Assembly: GCA_017458825.1 (NCBI GenBank)
Contig: JAFSZX010000014.1
Span: 1-35,562 of the forward strand
Origin: Oscillospiraceae bacterium
Lineage (GTDB): Bacteria; Bacillota; Clostridia; Oscillospirales; Oscillospiraceae
Direction: 5' to 3'
DNA: 35,562 bases
Below are positions 14,368 through 25,012 of the stretch, piece by piece. Within the stretch, counting starts at the first letter, position 1; each line of letters begins with the position of its first letter. A model generated the notes under the pieces. That model made no database searches. It saw nothing but the letters and a program-made list of their open reading frames with translations, and had not been told where the DNA came from. The translations under genes were made by a program, and so were the position numbers.

Positions 14368-15174
14368 CTACTCCGCCTCCTCCACAAAGAGCCTTACGCC
14401 CTCCATACGCTTCACGCGCACCATGGCGTCCACGGGAATGAGCGCGCCGGTCTCACTGCGGGCGGACCACGTCTTGCCGTCCACATACACAGCGCCGGCG
14501 GGCACGGTGTTGTCAATCTCCTCCGTGACGCGGGCTGTGGCGCCCAGTACCCGATCGGCGTTGGTGGCGACGGTGTTTTTAGCGGCAAATTTGCGGACCA
14601 GCGGACGCGTGGCGATCAGCGACACGATGGATACCACGAAAAACAGCACCACCTGCAACCAGATCGGCGCGCCGCATACGTCGGCGATCAGCCCCGCCAC
14701 GCCGCCCAGCACGAACCAGATCGAGGTAAGACCGGCGGTGAGACCCTCCATCACGCCGAAAAGGATGATGGCGGCGATCCAAATGATAGCTTCCATATTG
14801 GTTGTCCCTCCCTTCAGGCATAGGGCGATCAACACGGAGAGAAAACCTACCCCTGCCAACACGCCCAGACCCAGCCATTTATTTTTCGGTGAGAGATTGG
14901 AGCAAAAACCGGACAAGGCGCTGTGCAGATTGCCCTCGGGCGGCGGATCGTTCCGCGGCGCGGCGGCATGAAGCATCACCTCGTCGGCAAACAGTTCGTC
15001 CGGACGCACCTGATAGCGGTTGCAGATATAGAGGATCTTTTCGATCTCCGGATAGCCCCGGGAGGATTCCCACTTACTCACCGCCTGCCGCGACACGTTC
15101 AGCGCCTCGGCAAACTGCTCCTGCGTCAAACCGTTCCTGCGGCGTATCTCCTGTAACCGATCTCCGAATGCCAT
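14368..15174 (-). CDS. XRE-type HTH joined in frame to a membrane segment and NfeD domain
   Basis: The 268-residue frame starts at an ATG with GGAGG upstream. Residues 1-62 are an XRE-type helix-turn-helix (RRRNGLTQEQFAEALNVSRQ, then AVSKWESSRGYP). A linker and a membrane helix follow (about 100-120). From Met127 onward the protein is a typical NfeD: several membrane helices (about 128-190) and a C-terminal OB-fold (about 200-268, VLGATARVTEEI). NfeD proteins usually stand alone and partner SPFH proteins, so the HTH fusion is unusual. Met127 (14796) has its own AGGGAGGG at 14806-14813, so a separate NfeD of 142 residues is likely also made. The HTH part may autoregulate the divergent promoter region. 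Confidence 0.82.
   Translation of the reverse strand: MAFGDRLQEIRRRNGLTQEQFAEALNVSRQAVSKWESSRGYPEIEKILYICNRYQVRPDELFADEVMLHAAAPRNDPPPEGNLHSALSGFCSNLSPKNKWLGLGVLAGVGFLSVLIALCLKGGTTNMEAIIWIAAIILFGVMEGLTAGLTSIWFVLGGVAGLIADVCGAPIWLQVVLFFVVSIVSLIATRPLVRKFAAKNTVATNADRVLGATARVTEEIDNTVPAGAVYVDGKTWSARSETGALIPVDAMVRVKRMEGVRLFVEEAE
14806..14814 (-). promoter_or_regulatory. Internal ribosome binding site before the NfeD part
   Basis: AAGGGAGGG on the minus strand lies nine bases before the in-frame ATG at 14796 (Met127). This is the ideal spacing for a second start, giving a free-standing NfeD of 142 residues in addition to the fusion. Confidence 0.6.
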
Positions 15175-15245
15175 GGACGACGTTCCTCCGTTTCTCTTGC
15201 TGGATAGTGTACGCCTCCGGCGCGTGAAAGACTACCAACTTCCGT

Positions 15246-15356
15246 TTGCGCCGCTCTTTTTTTTGCGCAACTTCAAGTTGCATCGGCGGAACACCACCTT
15301 GCGCTTTTATTATACACGAAAAAAGTCGGTTGCGCTACCCCTATTTTACCTTGCGC
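15246..15356. promoter_or_regulatory. Five TTGCGC boxes in the divergent promoter region
   Basis: TTGCGC occurs at 15246, 15263, 15299, 15330 and 15351. The third and fifth are part of an identical 13-base direct repeat, ACCTTGCGCTTTT (15296-15308 and 15348-15360). The second lies in the palindrome TTGCGCAA, followed by GCAACTTCAAGTTGC (about 15267-15281). On the minus strand a perfect TATAAT (+ strand 15309-15314) for the HTH-NfeD gene lies between the third and fourth boxes. These boxes are good candidates for operators, possibly bound by the HTH protein. Confidence 0.5.
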
Positions 15357-15379
15357 TTTTCCGTCGGGGCGGTTATACT
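15351..15379 (+). promoter_or_regulatory. Promoter of the THUMP methyltransferase gene
   Basis: TTGCGC (15351-15356), 17 bases, and TATACT (15374-15379) precede the gene. The -35 is itself one of the repeated TTGCGC boxes, so binding there would block transcription of the methyltransferase. Confidence 0.5.
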
Positions 15380-15408
15380 TTCTATATATTATCCGCAAGG
15401 AGACGCGT

Positions 15409-16527
15409 ATGAATACCTATATGATCCCCTGCCTTTTGGGGCTGGAAAAACTGGTGGGCGACGAGGTGCGCCGTCTGGGACTGGAGGACGTGCAGGCGGA
15501 CAACGGGCATATCCTCTGCCGCGGCAGTGACGCGGACTGCGCCAGACTGAACGTGAATCTGCGCTGTGGCGCACGGGTGCTGCTGGTGCTGGGGCAATTT
15601 CCGGCGCGCAGTTTCGAGGAGCTGTTTCAGGGTGTGCGCGCCATCGCGTGGGAAAACTATCTGGGCGAGCGCGACGCGTTTCCGGTGAAGGGATACAGCA
15701 TCTCCTCCCGGCTCTTCTCCGTGCCGGCGTGCCAGTCCATCATCAAAAAAGCCGTGGTGGAACGGCTGAAGCAGCGCTATCCCATAGGGCATTTTCCGGA
15801 GGACGGGCGGCTGTATCAGATTCGGTTCTCCATTCAAAAAGATCAGGTCACCGTGGCGCTGGACAGCAGCGGCGAGGGCCTTTATAAGCGCGGCTATCGC
15901 GCCGTGGGCGTGGAGGCGCCGCTTCGGGAGACGCTGGCGGCGGCGATGGTGCTGTTGAGCCGCTATCGCGGCAAGGACCCGTTCTGCGATCCGTTTTGCG
16001 GCAGCGGCACAATCCCTATCGAGGCGGCGCTGATCGCCAAAAACAGGGCGCCCGGTCTGCGCCGCGCCTTTGCCGCCATGGATTGGGCGTTTTTGCCGGA
16101 GCGGATCTGGGCATCGGCGCGGGAGGAGGCGCGGGACAAGGAGTTCCGCGGCGCATATGATATCTGGGGCGGCGACATTGACCCCAAAGCCGTGGAGATC
16201 GCCCGAAGCAACGCCCGCAAAGCCGGCGTGGAGGACGCGGTGCGGTTTGAAACGGCGGATATGCGCCGTTTCCACCGGGACAGCCCCTACGGCCAGCTCG
16301 TCACCAATCCGCCCTACGGCGAACGGCTCATGGAAAAAGCGGAGGCGGAGGAACTGTATCGGGCGTTCGGCAAGGTCTGGCGCGCACTGCCGGAGGGCTG
16401 GCGCACGCTGATCCTCAGCAGTCATACGGAGTTTGAGCGCACCTTCGGCGCACCGGCGGACAAAAAGCGCAAGCTCTATAACGGCATGATCAAGTGCGAC
16501 GTGTTTGCGTACGGGAAGCGCGTGTAG
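15409..16527 (+). CDS. THUMP-domain rRNA N2-guanine methyltransferase (RlmL/YpsC type)
   Basis: The protein is 372 residues. The N-terminal part (about 1-165) is a ferredoxin-like plus THUMP RNA-binding region. The C-terminal part is a class I SAM-dependent methyltransferase with the SAM loop DPFCGSGTIPIEAAL (about 193-207), the acidic loop GGDIDPKA (about 250) and the catalytic NPPYGERL (about 302). The family modifies 23S rRNA guanine, as in E. coli RlmL's N-terminal enzyme and B. subtilis YpsC. AAGGAG lies just before the ATG. It is transcribed away from the HTH-NfeD operon with shared upstream DNA. The exact target position is inferred. Confidence 0.87.
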   Translation: MNTYMIPCLLGLEKLVGDEVRRLGLEDVQADNGHILCRGSDADCARLNVNLRCGARVLLVLGQFPARSFEELFQGVRAIAWENYLGERDAFPVKGYSISSRLFSVPACQSIIKKAVVERLKQRYPIGHFPEDGRLYQIRFSIQKDQVTVALDSSGEGLYKRGYRAVGVEAPLRETLAAAMVLLSRYRGKDPFCDPFCGSGTIPIEAALIAKNRAPGLRRAFAAMDWAFLPERIWASAREEARDKEFRGAYDIWGGDIDPKAVEIARSNARKAGVEDAVRFETADMRRFHRDSPYGQLVTNPPYGERLMEKAEAEELYRAFGKVWRALPEGWRTLILSSHTEFERTFGAPADKKRKLYNGMIKCDVFAYGKRV

Positions 16528-16566
16528 CGTGTTTTCAGTTTGTTTACCAATTGCCGGCAAGCTGTG

Positions 16567-16575
16567 TGCTATAAT
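16567..16575 (+). promoter_or_regulatory. Extended -10 promoter of the lipid kinase gene
   Basis: TGC-TATAAT (16567-16575) is a consensus extended -10 element about 40 bases upstream of the ATG. No good -35 box is visible at the usual spacing, which extended -10 promoters can tolerate. Confidence 0.6.
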
Positions 16576-16613
16576 GGGGGAAATGATCGCGTTTCCACCG
16601 GGAGGAGGATCGT

Positions 16614-17543
16614 ATGAAACATATCTTTATCATCAATCCCGCGGCAGGGAAGACCGACAGCCGCCAGCGGATCTATGACATGGCGGAGTCACTGCGGCAA
16701 AACCACGCCCAGCAGGTGGAATGTATCCTGACCAGGCGGCAGGGTCACGCCACGGAGCTGGCGCAGAAGCTCTGCCAAAGCGGCGAGGAACTGCGGTTTT
16801 ACGCCTGCGGCGGTGACGGGACTGCCAACGAGGTCGCCAACGGGATCGCGGGCTGGGAAAACGCCGCTATGACGGTGATCCCCATCGGCACCGGCAACGA
16901 TTTTCTCAAGAATTTCGGCGCGGACGCCGAGCGCTTCTGCGACGCGGAGAACCTGTGGGACGCGCCCGCTTTCCGTATGGATACCATCGATGTCAACGGC
17001 AGGATCGCCCTGACCATCGCCTGTTCCGGACTGGATGCCCGGGTGGCGCAGGACGTACATAAATACGGCGACAGCCCCATGCTCAACGGCAAGGGCAGTT
17101 ACGTGGCGGCGCTGGCGGTGAATTTCCTGTTCCGCAAGATATCCTCCCACTGGACGGTGGAGCTGGACGGCGTGGCGACGGAGGGCGATTACGCGCTGGT
17201 GGCGGTGTGCAACGGGCGCTACTACGGCGGCGGCTTTATGCCGGTGGCGCAGGCGCGGATGGACGACGGCGTGCTGGAAACGCTGATCGTGAAAAAAGTT
17301 TCCCGCGTCGCCTTCTTGCAGTTCGTGGGTCCCTACTCCAAGGGCAACTGGCGGCAGTTCCCCCAATACGCCTCCTGCCATACGCCCAAGACGGTGCGTA
17401 TCCGCTCCGACCGGTGCGATATCGTTACCTGTCTTGACGGCGAATGTGTCACCTCCGACGACGTGACCATCCGTTTAAGCGACCGCCCCGTGCGGTTTTT
17501 CGGACCTGCCGGATGCGACTGCAACGCCACGGCGCAGGTGTGA
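16614..17543 (+). CDS. Diacylglycerol kinase family lipid kinase (YegS/BmrU-like)
   Basis: This 309-residue protein has the DAGK catalytic fold. FIINPAAGK is near the N-terminus (5-13), the nucleotide loop GGDGTANEVANG at 66-77, and the PIGTGNDF motif at about 92-99. The C-terminal beta-rich domain includes CNGRYYGGGFMPVAQA. Family members phosphorylate diacylglycerol or related lipids with ATP at the membrane face; B. subtilis DgkB recycles diacylglycerol. The substrate cannot be named with certainty. GGGAGGAGG lies just before the ATG. It stands alone between the methyltransferase and the groE operon. Confidence 0.87.
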   Translation: MKHIFIINPAAGKTDSRQRIYDMAESLRQNHAQQVECILTRRQGHATELAQKLCQSGEELRFYACGGDGTANEVANGIAGWENAAMTVIPIGTGNDFLKNFGADAERFCDAENLWDAPAFRMDTIDVNGRIALTIACSGLDARVAQDVHKYGDSPMLNGKGSYVAALAVNFLFRKISSHWTVELDGVATEGDYALVAVCNGRYYGGGFMPVAQARMDDGVLETLIVKKVSRVAFLQFVGPYSKGNWRQFPQYASCHTPKTVRIRSDRCDIVTCLDGECVTSDDVTIRLSDRPVRFFGPAGCDCNATAQV

Positions 17544-17586
17544 TTTTTACCAATTTGTGAATTTTTATCTTTTTGCGTTTTTCCCC

Positions 17587-17614
17587 TTGCAAATCTGGCA
17601 TATTGTGGTATCAT
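17587..17614 (+). promoter_or_regulatory. groE promoter
   Basis: TTGCAA (17587-17592), 16 bases, then TATCAT (17609-17614) with a TGG extension. The CIRCE operator begins nine bases downstream, covering the expected transcription start. Confidence 0.7.
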
Positions 17615-17622
17615 AATCAGCG

Positions 17623-17649
17623 TTAGCACTCCTGCGGATTGAGTGCTAA
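17623..17649 (+). promoter_or_regulatory. CIRCE operator (HrcA binding site)
   Basis: TTAGCACTC (17623-17631), exactly nine bases, then GAGTGCTAA (17641-17649) match the CIRCE consensus at every position. CIRCE is bound by the repressor HrcA, which releases it on heat or misfolding stress. This shows that groESL here is HrcA-controlled. Confidence 0.97.
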
Positions 17650-17678
17650 CGCTGAAATCGTTTTTAATAAACATATAA

Positions 17679-17975
<297 letters not shown>

Positions 17976-18002
17976 GGCGACGTACCGTATTATTTTCTCT
18001 GA

Positions 18003-19652
<1,650 letters not shown>

Positions 19653-19676
19653 GAAACCGCCCAATAGCACGATAGA

Positions 19677-19708
19677 GGACCCGGCGCTGTATGCGCCGGG
19701 TCCTTTTT
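19677..19708 (+). terminator. groESL terminator
   Basis: GGACCCGGCGC (19677-19687) pairs perfectly with GCGCCGGGTCC (19693-19703) around TGTAT, followed by TTTTT. Confidence 0.92.
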
Positions 19709-19762
19709 GCATGGGGGAAAGCGCGGCTTTTCACAAAAGATGAAAAAACATCCGTTCCCTTG

Positions 19763-19791
19763 TTGAAGAAGGCGGAAAAGTGTGGTATAAT
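19763..19791 (+). promoter_or_regulatory. gdpP-rplI-dnaB promoter
   Basis: TTGAAG (19763-19768), 17 bases and TATAAT (19786-19791), with TGG immediately before, form a strong extended -10 promoter 50 bases before the gdpP start. Confidence 0.8.
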
Positions 19792-19840
19792 CAATCGTTA
19801 TTATGGACAGGTATCCTCTTTTGTGAAAGGGGCGATGACA

Positions 19841-21826
19841 ATGAACAAACGGCTGGCGCGGATCTTGCGCACCAACGCGGCGCTCTACACCCTGTGTCTG
19901 GCGGCGTTCGTGGCGGCGGCGGCGCTGATGCGGCAGTTTACGCTGGCGCTGGGCGAGGCGGCGGTCGTGGTGCTGGTGATTCTGGTGAGCCGTCAGAGGG
20001 GCAAAAGCACCCAGCAGAGTATGCGGCAGTATCTTGAGCGCATCACCGGCGGTATGGATTCAGCGCGCTCGAGTAATATGCTGTACGCGCCGCTTCCCAT
20101 GATGGTGTTTGACGCCGGAACGGATGAGGTCGTTTGGGCAAACGATCTGTTCCTGCAGATCGCCGGAAAGCGTGACGGCGTGTTTGAAAACCGGGTGGAA
20201 CAGGTGATCCCGTCGTTCAACCGCCGCTGGCTGGACGAGGGAAAGCGGGAAAGCGGCGAGCTGGTATCGTGGAACCAGCGGCTTTACCGCGTATTCGGCA
20301 GTTTGAGCTATCCGGAGGACGGACAGGGCGACGGGCTGATGGCGACCACCTATTGGATGGACGTGACGGAGCTGGAACAGCTTCGCACCTCGCTGGAGCT
20401 AACGCGCCCGGTGCTGGCGATCTTAATGGTGGATAACTACGAAGAGCTGATGAAAGCCTGTCCGGAGAGCAAGCGCTCGGCGGTACTGGCGGCGTTGGAG
20501 GAGCGGCTGAATGCCTGGGCGGATACCGCCGGCGGACTGCTGTTGGGCTATGATCGGGATCGGTACCTCTTTTTATTTGAGGAGCGGAACTATGCCGCCT
20601 TTGCCGAACAGCGGTTCAGTGTGCTTGAAACGGTGCGTGAGGTAGTTGCCGGCGAAGGTGTGTCCGCCACGCTGTCTATCGGGATCGGGCGGGACGCGGA
20701 CGGCTTTGAGGCGCTTTTCAAAAACGCGTCCATGGCGCTGGAGATGGCGCTCTCCCGCGGCGGCGATCAGGCGGTGGTGAAAGACCGGATGAACTTCGAG
20801 TTCTACGGCGGCCGTGCGAAGGTCACGGAAAAGCGCACCAAGGTCAAATCCCGGGTGATGGCGAACGCGTTGGGTGAGCTGATCGACGAAGCGCGGCACA
20901 TATACGTGATGGGTCACAGCTATGCCGATATGGATTCGCTGGGCGCGGCGGCAGGCATCTGCTGTATTGCCCGTAAGCGGGGCAAACGGGCGCAGATCGT
21001 GATGGACACGGAGAATAACGCCGTGCATCCCATGCTTCGGCGCTTGCAGGAGCTGCCGGAATACGCCGGAGTATTCATCACCGGCAGTGAGGCGTTTTTA
21101 CGCGTTCAGCCGGACAGTTTGCTGGTGGTGGTGGATACCAACCGCCCCGGCAGTGTGGAGTCGGAAGAGCTGCTGGAGACCTGTAACCGGGTGGCGGTGA
21201 TCGACCATCATCGCCGCGGCAGCAGTTACATAGAGAAGATGGCGCTGAACTACCATGAGCCGTACGCCTCCTCCGCCTGCGAGCTGGTCACGGAGCTGCT
21301 GCAGTATCTGGTGGAGCCTACGGATATTCTCCACACAGAGGCGGAGGCGCTGCTGGCGGGAATCGTGCTGGATACGAAAAACTTCACCAACCGTACCGGT
21401 GGCAGGACCTTTGAAGCGGCGGCGTATCTGCGCCGCGCCGGCGCCGACACGCAGGACGTACAGCGGATCTTCCAGAGCGATCTCCAGTCCATGATCACCC
21501 GATACGCCATCATCCGCAGGGCGGAGCTTTACCGCGATGATCTGGCGATCGTGGCGCTGGACGAGGAATACGATCGCGTCACTGCCGCCAAGGCGGCGGA
21601 CGAGCTGTTGACGCTCAAGGGCGTACAGGCCTCCTTCGTGCTGTATAAGAAGGGCACAGGCGTATATATCTCCGCCCGCTCGCTGGGCGAGGTGAACGTT
21701 CAGGTGATCGTAGAGGCGCTGGGCGGCGGCGGCAACTCCACCACCGCCGGCGGCGAGGTGCCGGATACTACGGTGGAGACAGTCAAGAAACGGTTGATCG
21801 AAGCCATTGACGGCTATTTTGCATGA
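19841..21826 (+). CDS. gdpP: Cyclic-di-AMP phosphodiesterase GdpP (DHH family)
   Basis: The ATG at 19841 follows GAAAGGGG with eight-base spacing and gives 661 residues, close to the usual GdpP length. Two membrane helices (about 13-30 and 37-50) are followed by a degenerate PAS domain (LPMMVFDAGTDEVVWAND, about 83-100). A GGDEF-like domain lacking the GGDEF signature comes next, then the DHH catalytic domain: GHSYADMDSLG, VVVDTNRPGS, and VIDHHRRG. DHHA1 follows with GGGGNSTTAGG at the end. The enzyme hydrolyses c-di-AMP to pApA, controlling potassium and osmotic balance and the cell wall. The gdpP-rplI-dnaB order is shared with B. subtilis. An upstream in-frame ATG at 19835 is too near the RBS. 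Confidence 0.93.
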   Translation: MNKRLARILRTNAALYTLCLAAFVAAAALMRQFTLALGEAAVVVLVILVSRQRGKSTQQSMRQYLERITGGMDSARSSNMLYAPLPMMVFDAGTDEVVWANDLFLQIAGKRDGVFENRVEQVIPSFNRRWLDEGKRESGELVSWNQRLYRVFGSLSYPEDGQGDGLMATTYWMDVTELEQLRTSLELTRPVLAILMVDNYEELMKACPESKRSAVLAALEERLNAWADTAGGLLLGYDRDRYLFLFEERNYAAFAEQRFSVLETVREVVAGEGVSATLSIGIGRDADGFEALFKNASMALEMALSRGGDQAVVKDRMNFEFYGGRAKVTEKRTKVKSRVMANALGELIDEARHIYVMGHSYADMDSLGAAAGICCIARKRGKRAQIVMDTENNAVHPMLRRLQELPEYAGVFITGSEAFLRVQPDSLLVVVDTNRPGSVESEELLETCNRVAVIDHHRRGSSYIEKMALNYHEPYASSACELVTELLQYLVEPTDILHTEAEALLAGIVLDTKNFTNRTGGRTFEAAAYLRRAGADTQDVQRIFQSDLQSMITRYAIIRRAELYRDDLAIVALDEEYDRVTAAKAADELLTLKGVQASFVLYKKGTGVYISARSLGEVNVQVIVEALGGGGNSTTAGGEVPDTTVETVKKRLIEAIDGYFA

Positions 21827-21853
21827 AGAATGACAGAAAGGGGCGTTAAGCCG

Positions 21854-22303
21854 ATGAAAGTGATCTTAAAGCAGGATGTGAAAGGGAAGGGCAAAAAGGG
21901 ACAGATGGTGGAAGTAGCGGAAGGATATGCCCGCAACTTCCTGTTGCCCAAGGATCTGGCGATCCCCGCCACGGCGGACGCCATGAACACCATGCGCCTG
22001 CAAGAGAAGGCGCGTCAGCGTGCCGAGGCGGAGGCGAAAGCCGCCGCGCAGGCGGCGGCGGAAAAGCTCAAGGGGTGCCAGGTCAAGATCCCTGCCAAGG
22101 GCGGCGAGGGCGGCAAGCTGTTTGGCGCTGTGACCACCAAGGAGATCTCCGGCGCACTGCTGGAGCAGTATGGCGTGGAGATCGACAGTAAGAAACTGGT
22201 GCTGGAGGAGCCCATCAAGGCCTTCGGCTCCTATCAGATCAAAGCCAAACTGGGCTATGAGATCAGCGGCACGGTCTACGTGCTGGTGACGGAGAGCAAG
22301 TGA
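21854..22303 (+). CDS. rplI: 50S ribosomal protein L9
   Basis: The protein is 149 residues from the ATG at 21854, with AAAGGGG upstream; an in-frame codon at 21830 would add eight unrelated residues. It begins [20 protein letters not shown], the L9 N-terminal domain, followed by [13 protein letters not shown] long Ala/Glu/Lys/Arg central helix leads to the C-terminal domain. L9 binds 23S rRNA near the L1 stalk. It lies between gdpP and dnaB, as in other Firmicutes, with short gaps suggesting one transcript. Confidence 0.97.
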   Translation: MKVILKQDVKGKGKKGQMVEVAEGYARNFLLPKDLAIPATADAMNTMRLQEKARQRAEAEAKAAAQAAAEKLKGCQVKIPAKGGEGGKLFGAVTTKEISGALLEQYGVEIDSKKLVLEEPIKAFGSYQIKAKLGYEISGTVYVLVTESK

Positions 22304-22332
22304 CCCAAAACGACGGAAAGGGAGGGATCCCC

Positions 22333-23679
22333 ATGCCAGCGGATGAATTACTGCTCCACGCGCTGCCCCATGCGCCGGAGGCGGAACAGGCGGTACTGGG
22401 CTCCATGCTCATTGACGCCGACTGCGTTAAAGACGTAATGGACAAGCTCCGGCCAGAGGATTTTTATCTCCGGCAGAATCGGGAAATCTTTGAAACGATC
22501 TATACCATGTTCATCTATTCCAAGCCCATCGACGGTGTGACGGTGGCAGGCGAGATGGAGAAAGCGGGCTTGAGCAACGAGAATACCCGCGCCTATCTCC
22601 TGCAGCTCATGGAGGTAACGCCCACCGCCGCCAACGTGCTGGAATACGTCCGCATGGTGCGGGATAAATCGCTCCTGCGTGAGCTTGCCACCGCCGCGGC
22701 GGAGGTCACCGCCATGGTGCAGGAGGGCACCGGCGCCGCGGGGGACGTGCTGGAGCGCGCCGAGCAGAAGATCTATGCCGTGCGTCGGGGCAGGAACGCC
22801 CAGAACATGGTGAGTATCGGCGTGGTGCTGCAGGACGTGATGGATCATCTGGCGGAGCTGACCGCCAACGGCGGTAAGACGCTGCCGGGTCTGTCCACCG
22901 GCTTTTCGGCGGTGGACGGCAAGATCAACGGCTTGAACCGATCCGACCTGTTGCTGTTGGCGGCGCGCCCCGGCATGGGCAAAACCAGTATGGCGCTGAA
23001 TATGGCGCTCAACGTGGCGAAATCCTCCGGGAAAACGGTGGCGATCTTCTCACTGGAAATGTCCAAGGAGCAGTTGGTCACCCGCCTGATCGCCGGAGAG
23101 GGGCTGGTAGAGAACAACCGTCTGTCCACCGGCAATCTGCGGGAGAGTGATTGGCAGAGAGTGGCGGAGGCGGCGTCCGCCTTGAGCCGCACCGATATCC
23201 GTATTGACGATAATCCGCTTCTGACCGTGGCGGATATGAGCGCCAAGTGTCGGCGGCTGGACAATTTGGGCCTGGTGGTCATCGACTATCTCCAGTTGAT
23301 GACCGGCGCCGGCGGCAAGAGTTACAGCGGTGAAAACCGCCAGCAGGCGGTGTCGGATATGTCCCGCATGCTCAAGATCATGGCAAAGGAACTCAACGTG
23401 CCGGTGATCTGTTTGAGCCAGCTCAGCCGCGCCAATGAAAAGCGGGAGGATAAGCGCCCCATGCTGTCCGATCTGCGCGAGTCCGGCGCCATTGAGCAGG
23501 ACGCGGATATCGTCATGTTCCTCTATCGGGAGGACTACTACAACGAGGAATCGGAAAAGCGGAATATCGCCGAATGTATCGTGTCGAAAAACCGCCACGG
23601 GGAGACCGGCAAGGTGGAACTGCGCTGGATGCCGGAGTACACCTCCTTTGAAACGCTGGAAACCCGCTACGACGACTGA
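22333..23679 (+). CDS. dnaB: Replicative DNA helicase DnaB
   Basis: The protein is 448 residues from the ATG at 22333, with AAAGGGAGG just upstream; a GTG at 22300 that overlaps rplI is less suitable. The N-terminal helical domain begins PHAPEAEQAVLGSML. The RecA-like core has Walker A ARPGMGKTS (about 211-219), the Walker B segment VVIDYLQLM, SQLSRANEKR, and the final SKNRHGETG motif. It unwinds DNA as a hexamer at the replication fork. No intein or frameshift is visible. Confidence 0.97.
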   Translation: MPADELLLHALPHAPEAEQAVLGSMLIDADCVKDVMDKLRPEDFYLRQNREIFETIYTMFIYSKPIDGVTVAGEMEKAGLSNENTRAYLLQLMEVTPTAANVLEYVRMVRDKSLLRELATAAAEVTAMVQEGTGAAGDVLERAEQKIYAVRRGRNAQNMVSIGVVLQDVMDHLAELTANGGKTLPGLSTGFSAVDGKINGLNRSDLLLLAARPGMGKTSMALNMALNVAKSSGKTVAIFSLEMSKEQLVTRLIAGEGLVENNRLSTGNLRESDWQRVAEAASALSRTDIRIDDNPLLTVADMSAKCRRLDNLGLVVIDYLQLMTGAGGKSYSGENRQQAVSDMSRMLKIMAKELNVPVICLSQLSRANEKREDKRPMLSDLRESGAIEQDADIVMFLYREDYYNEESEKRNIAECIVSKNRHGETGKVELRWMPEYTSFETLETRYDD

Positions 23680-23698
23680 GGGACGGTAAGGAGCAGAA

Positions 23699-25012
23699 AT
23701 GGATCTGACCGGCTGGATGGAACAATGGAATATGTTTCCCCCGCCGGAAGGCACCATTTTGTGCGCCGTGTCCGGCGGGCGGGACTCCCTGTGCCTGTTG
23801 CATTATCTCTACACGCTCTCAAAAAGCCGTCCCTTCAAGGTGGCGGCGGCGCATCTGAACCACGGGATGCGTCCTACGGCGGAACGGGACGAAGCCTTTG
23901 TGCGGCAGTTTTGCCGGCAGTACGGCATTCCCCTCTACGTGGAGCGTGTGCAGGTGTACGAAGACGCCGCGGCGCGGAAATTGAGCGTAGAGGAAACGGG
24001 GCGGCAGGCGCGGTATGACTTTTTGGAGCGGATCGCCGACGATATCGGCGCCGAGCGGATCGCCACCGCCCATCATCAGGGCGATCAGGCGGAAACGGTA
24101 CTGCTTCACCTGTTGCGCGGTACCGGACCGGAGGGTCTGGGCGGTATTCCGCCGGTGCGCGGCAGATTGATCCGCCCCCTTTTGGATACGCCCCGATGCC
24201 AGATCGAGGCGTATCTGGCGGAGCTGGGGCAATCGTATGTGGAGGACGAAACCAACGGAGATCTCCACTATGCCCGCAACCGGCTGCGCCGCGTGATCTG
24301 GCCGGAGCTGGAGAAGCTCCACGGCGGCGTTCAGGAGAATATTGCCCGCGCCGCGCAAATTGCCAGGCAAGAGAGCGGCTATTTGAATGATCTGGCGCAG
24401 GCGTATCTTCCCCAACAGGGGGAGGCGCTCTCATGCGGGGAATTGCTGGCGGCGCCGCCGGTACTGCGCCGTCGGGCGCTGGTACTGTTTTTAGAGCAGG
24501 CGGGCTGCGGCAGAAAAGATCTGGGATACAGCCACATCGAGGCGCTGGAGCGTTTGTGTGCCGGCGGCGGTGTGTTGGATCTGCCGGGCGGCGCCGTGGC
24601 GGTGTGCCGGAACGGGACACTGCGCCTGACACGCCGGGAGCAACCGGCGCAGGAACAGACCCTTACGCCGGGGCAGCCGCTGCAATGGGGCGGTTACACG
24701 GTGGAGCTGGCGGACGCGGCGGCGGAGGCGCCATATACCGTGGTGCTGGCGCCGGACGATAAGGTGACGGTGCGTTCCTGGCGCCGGGGTGACGGCTTGG
24801 CACTGCCCGGCGGCCGCGGACGGCGCAGTTTAAAACGGCTCATGCAGGAATACGGGATTCCGCCGGAGGCGCGGGAGAGGATACCGGTGGTATGCCTTAA
24901 CGGACGCGCGGCGGCGGTGGCAGGGATCGGCGTGGATCAGGCATATTTGCCGCCCCGCAGGGGCAGGGCGGTGCAGATAATTGTTAAAGAAAGGAAAGAA
25001 AGCGACCAATGA
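23699..25012 (+). CDS. tilS: tRNA(Ile)-lysidine synthase
   Basis: The 437-residue protein has the PP-loop ATP pyrophosphatase motif SGGRDS (25-30), where many homologues have SGGxDS. HLNHGMR (about 53-59), the HHQGDQAET motif and LLRGTGPEGLGGIPP follow. The C-terminal part (about 350-425, DKVTVRSWRRGDG) matches the tRNA-binding TilS-C domain. It converts C34 of tRNA-Ile(CAU) to lysidine so the tRNA reads AUA. The stop overlaps the hpt start (ATGA), as in the conserved tilS-hpt-ftsH cluster. Confidence 0.95.
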   Translation: MDLTGWMEQWNMFPPPEGTILCAVSGGRDSLCLLHYLYTLSKSRPFKVAAAHLNHGMRPTAERDEAFVRQFCRQYGIPLYVERVQVYEDAAARKLSVEETGRQARYDFLERIADDIGAERIATAHHQGDQAETVLLHLLRGTGPEGLGGIPPVRGRLIRPLLDTPRCQIEAYLAELGQSYVEDETNGDLHYARNRLRRVIWPELEKLHGGVQENIARAAQIARQESGYLNDLAQAYLPQQGEALSCGELLAAPPVLRRRALVLFLEQAGCGRKDLGYSHIEALERLCAGGGVLDLPGGAVAVCRNGTLRLTRREQPAQEQTLTPGQPLQWGGYTVELADAAAEAPYTVVLAPDDKVTVRSWRRGDGLALPGGRGRRSLKRLMQEYGIPPEARERIPVVCLNGRAAAVAGIGVDQAYLPPRRGRAVQIIVKERKESDQ

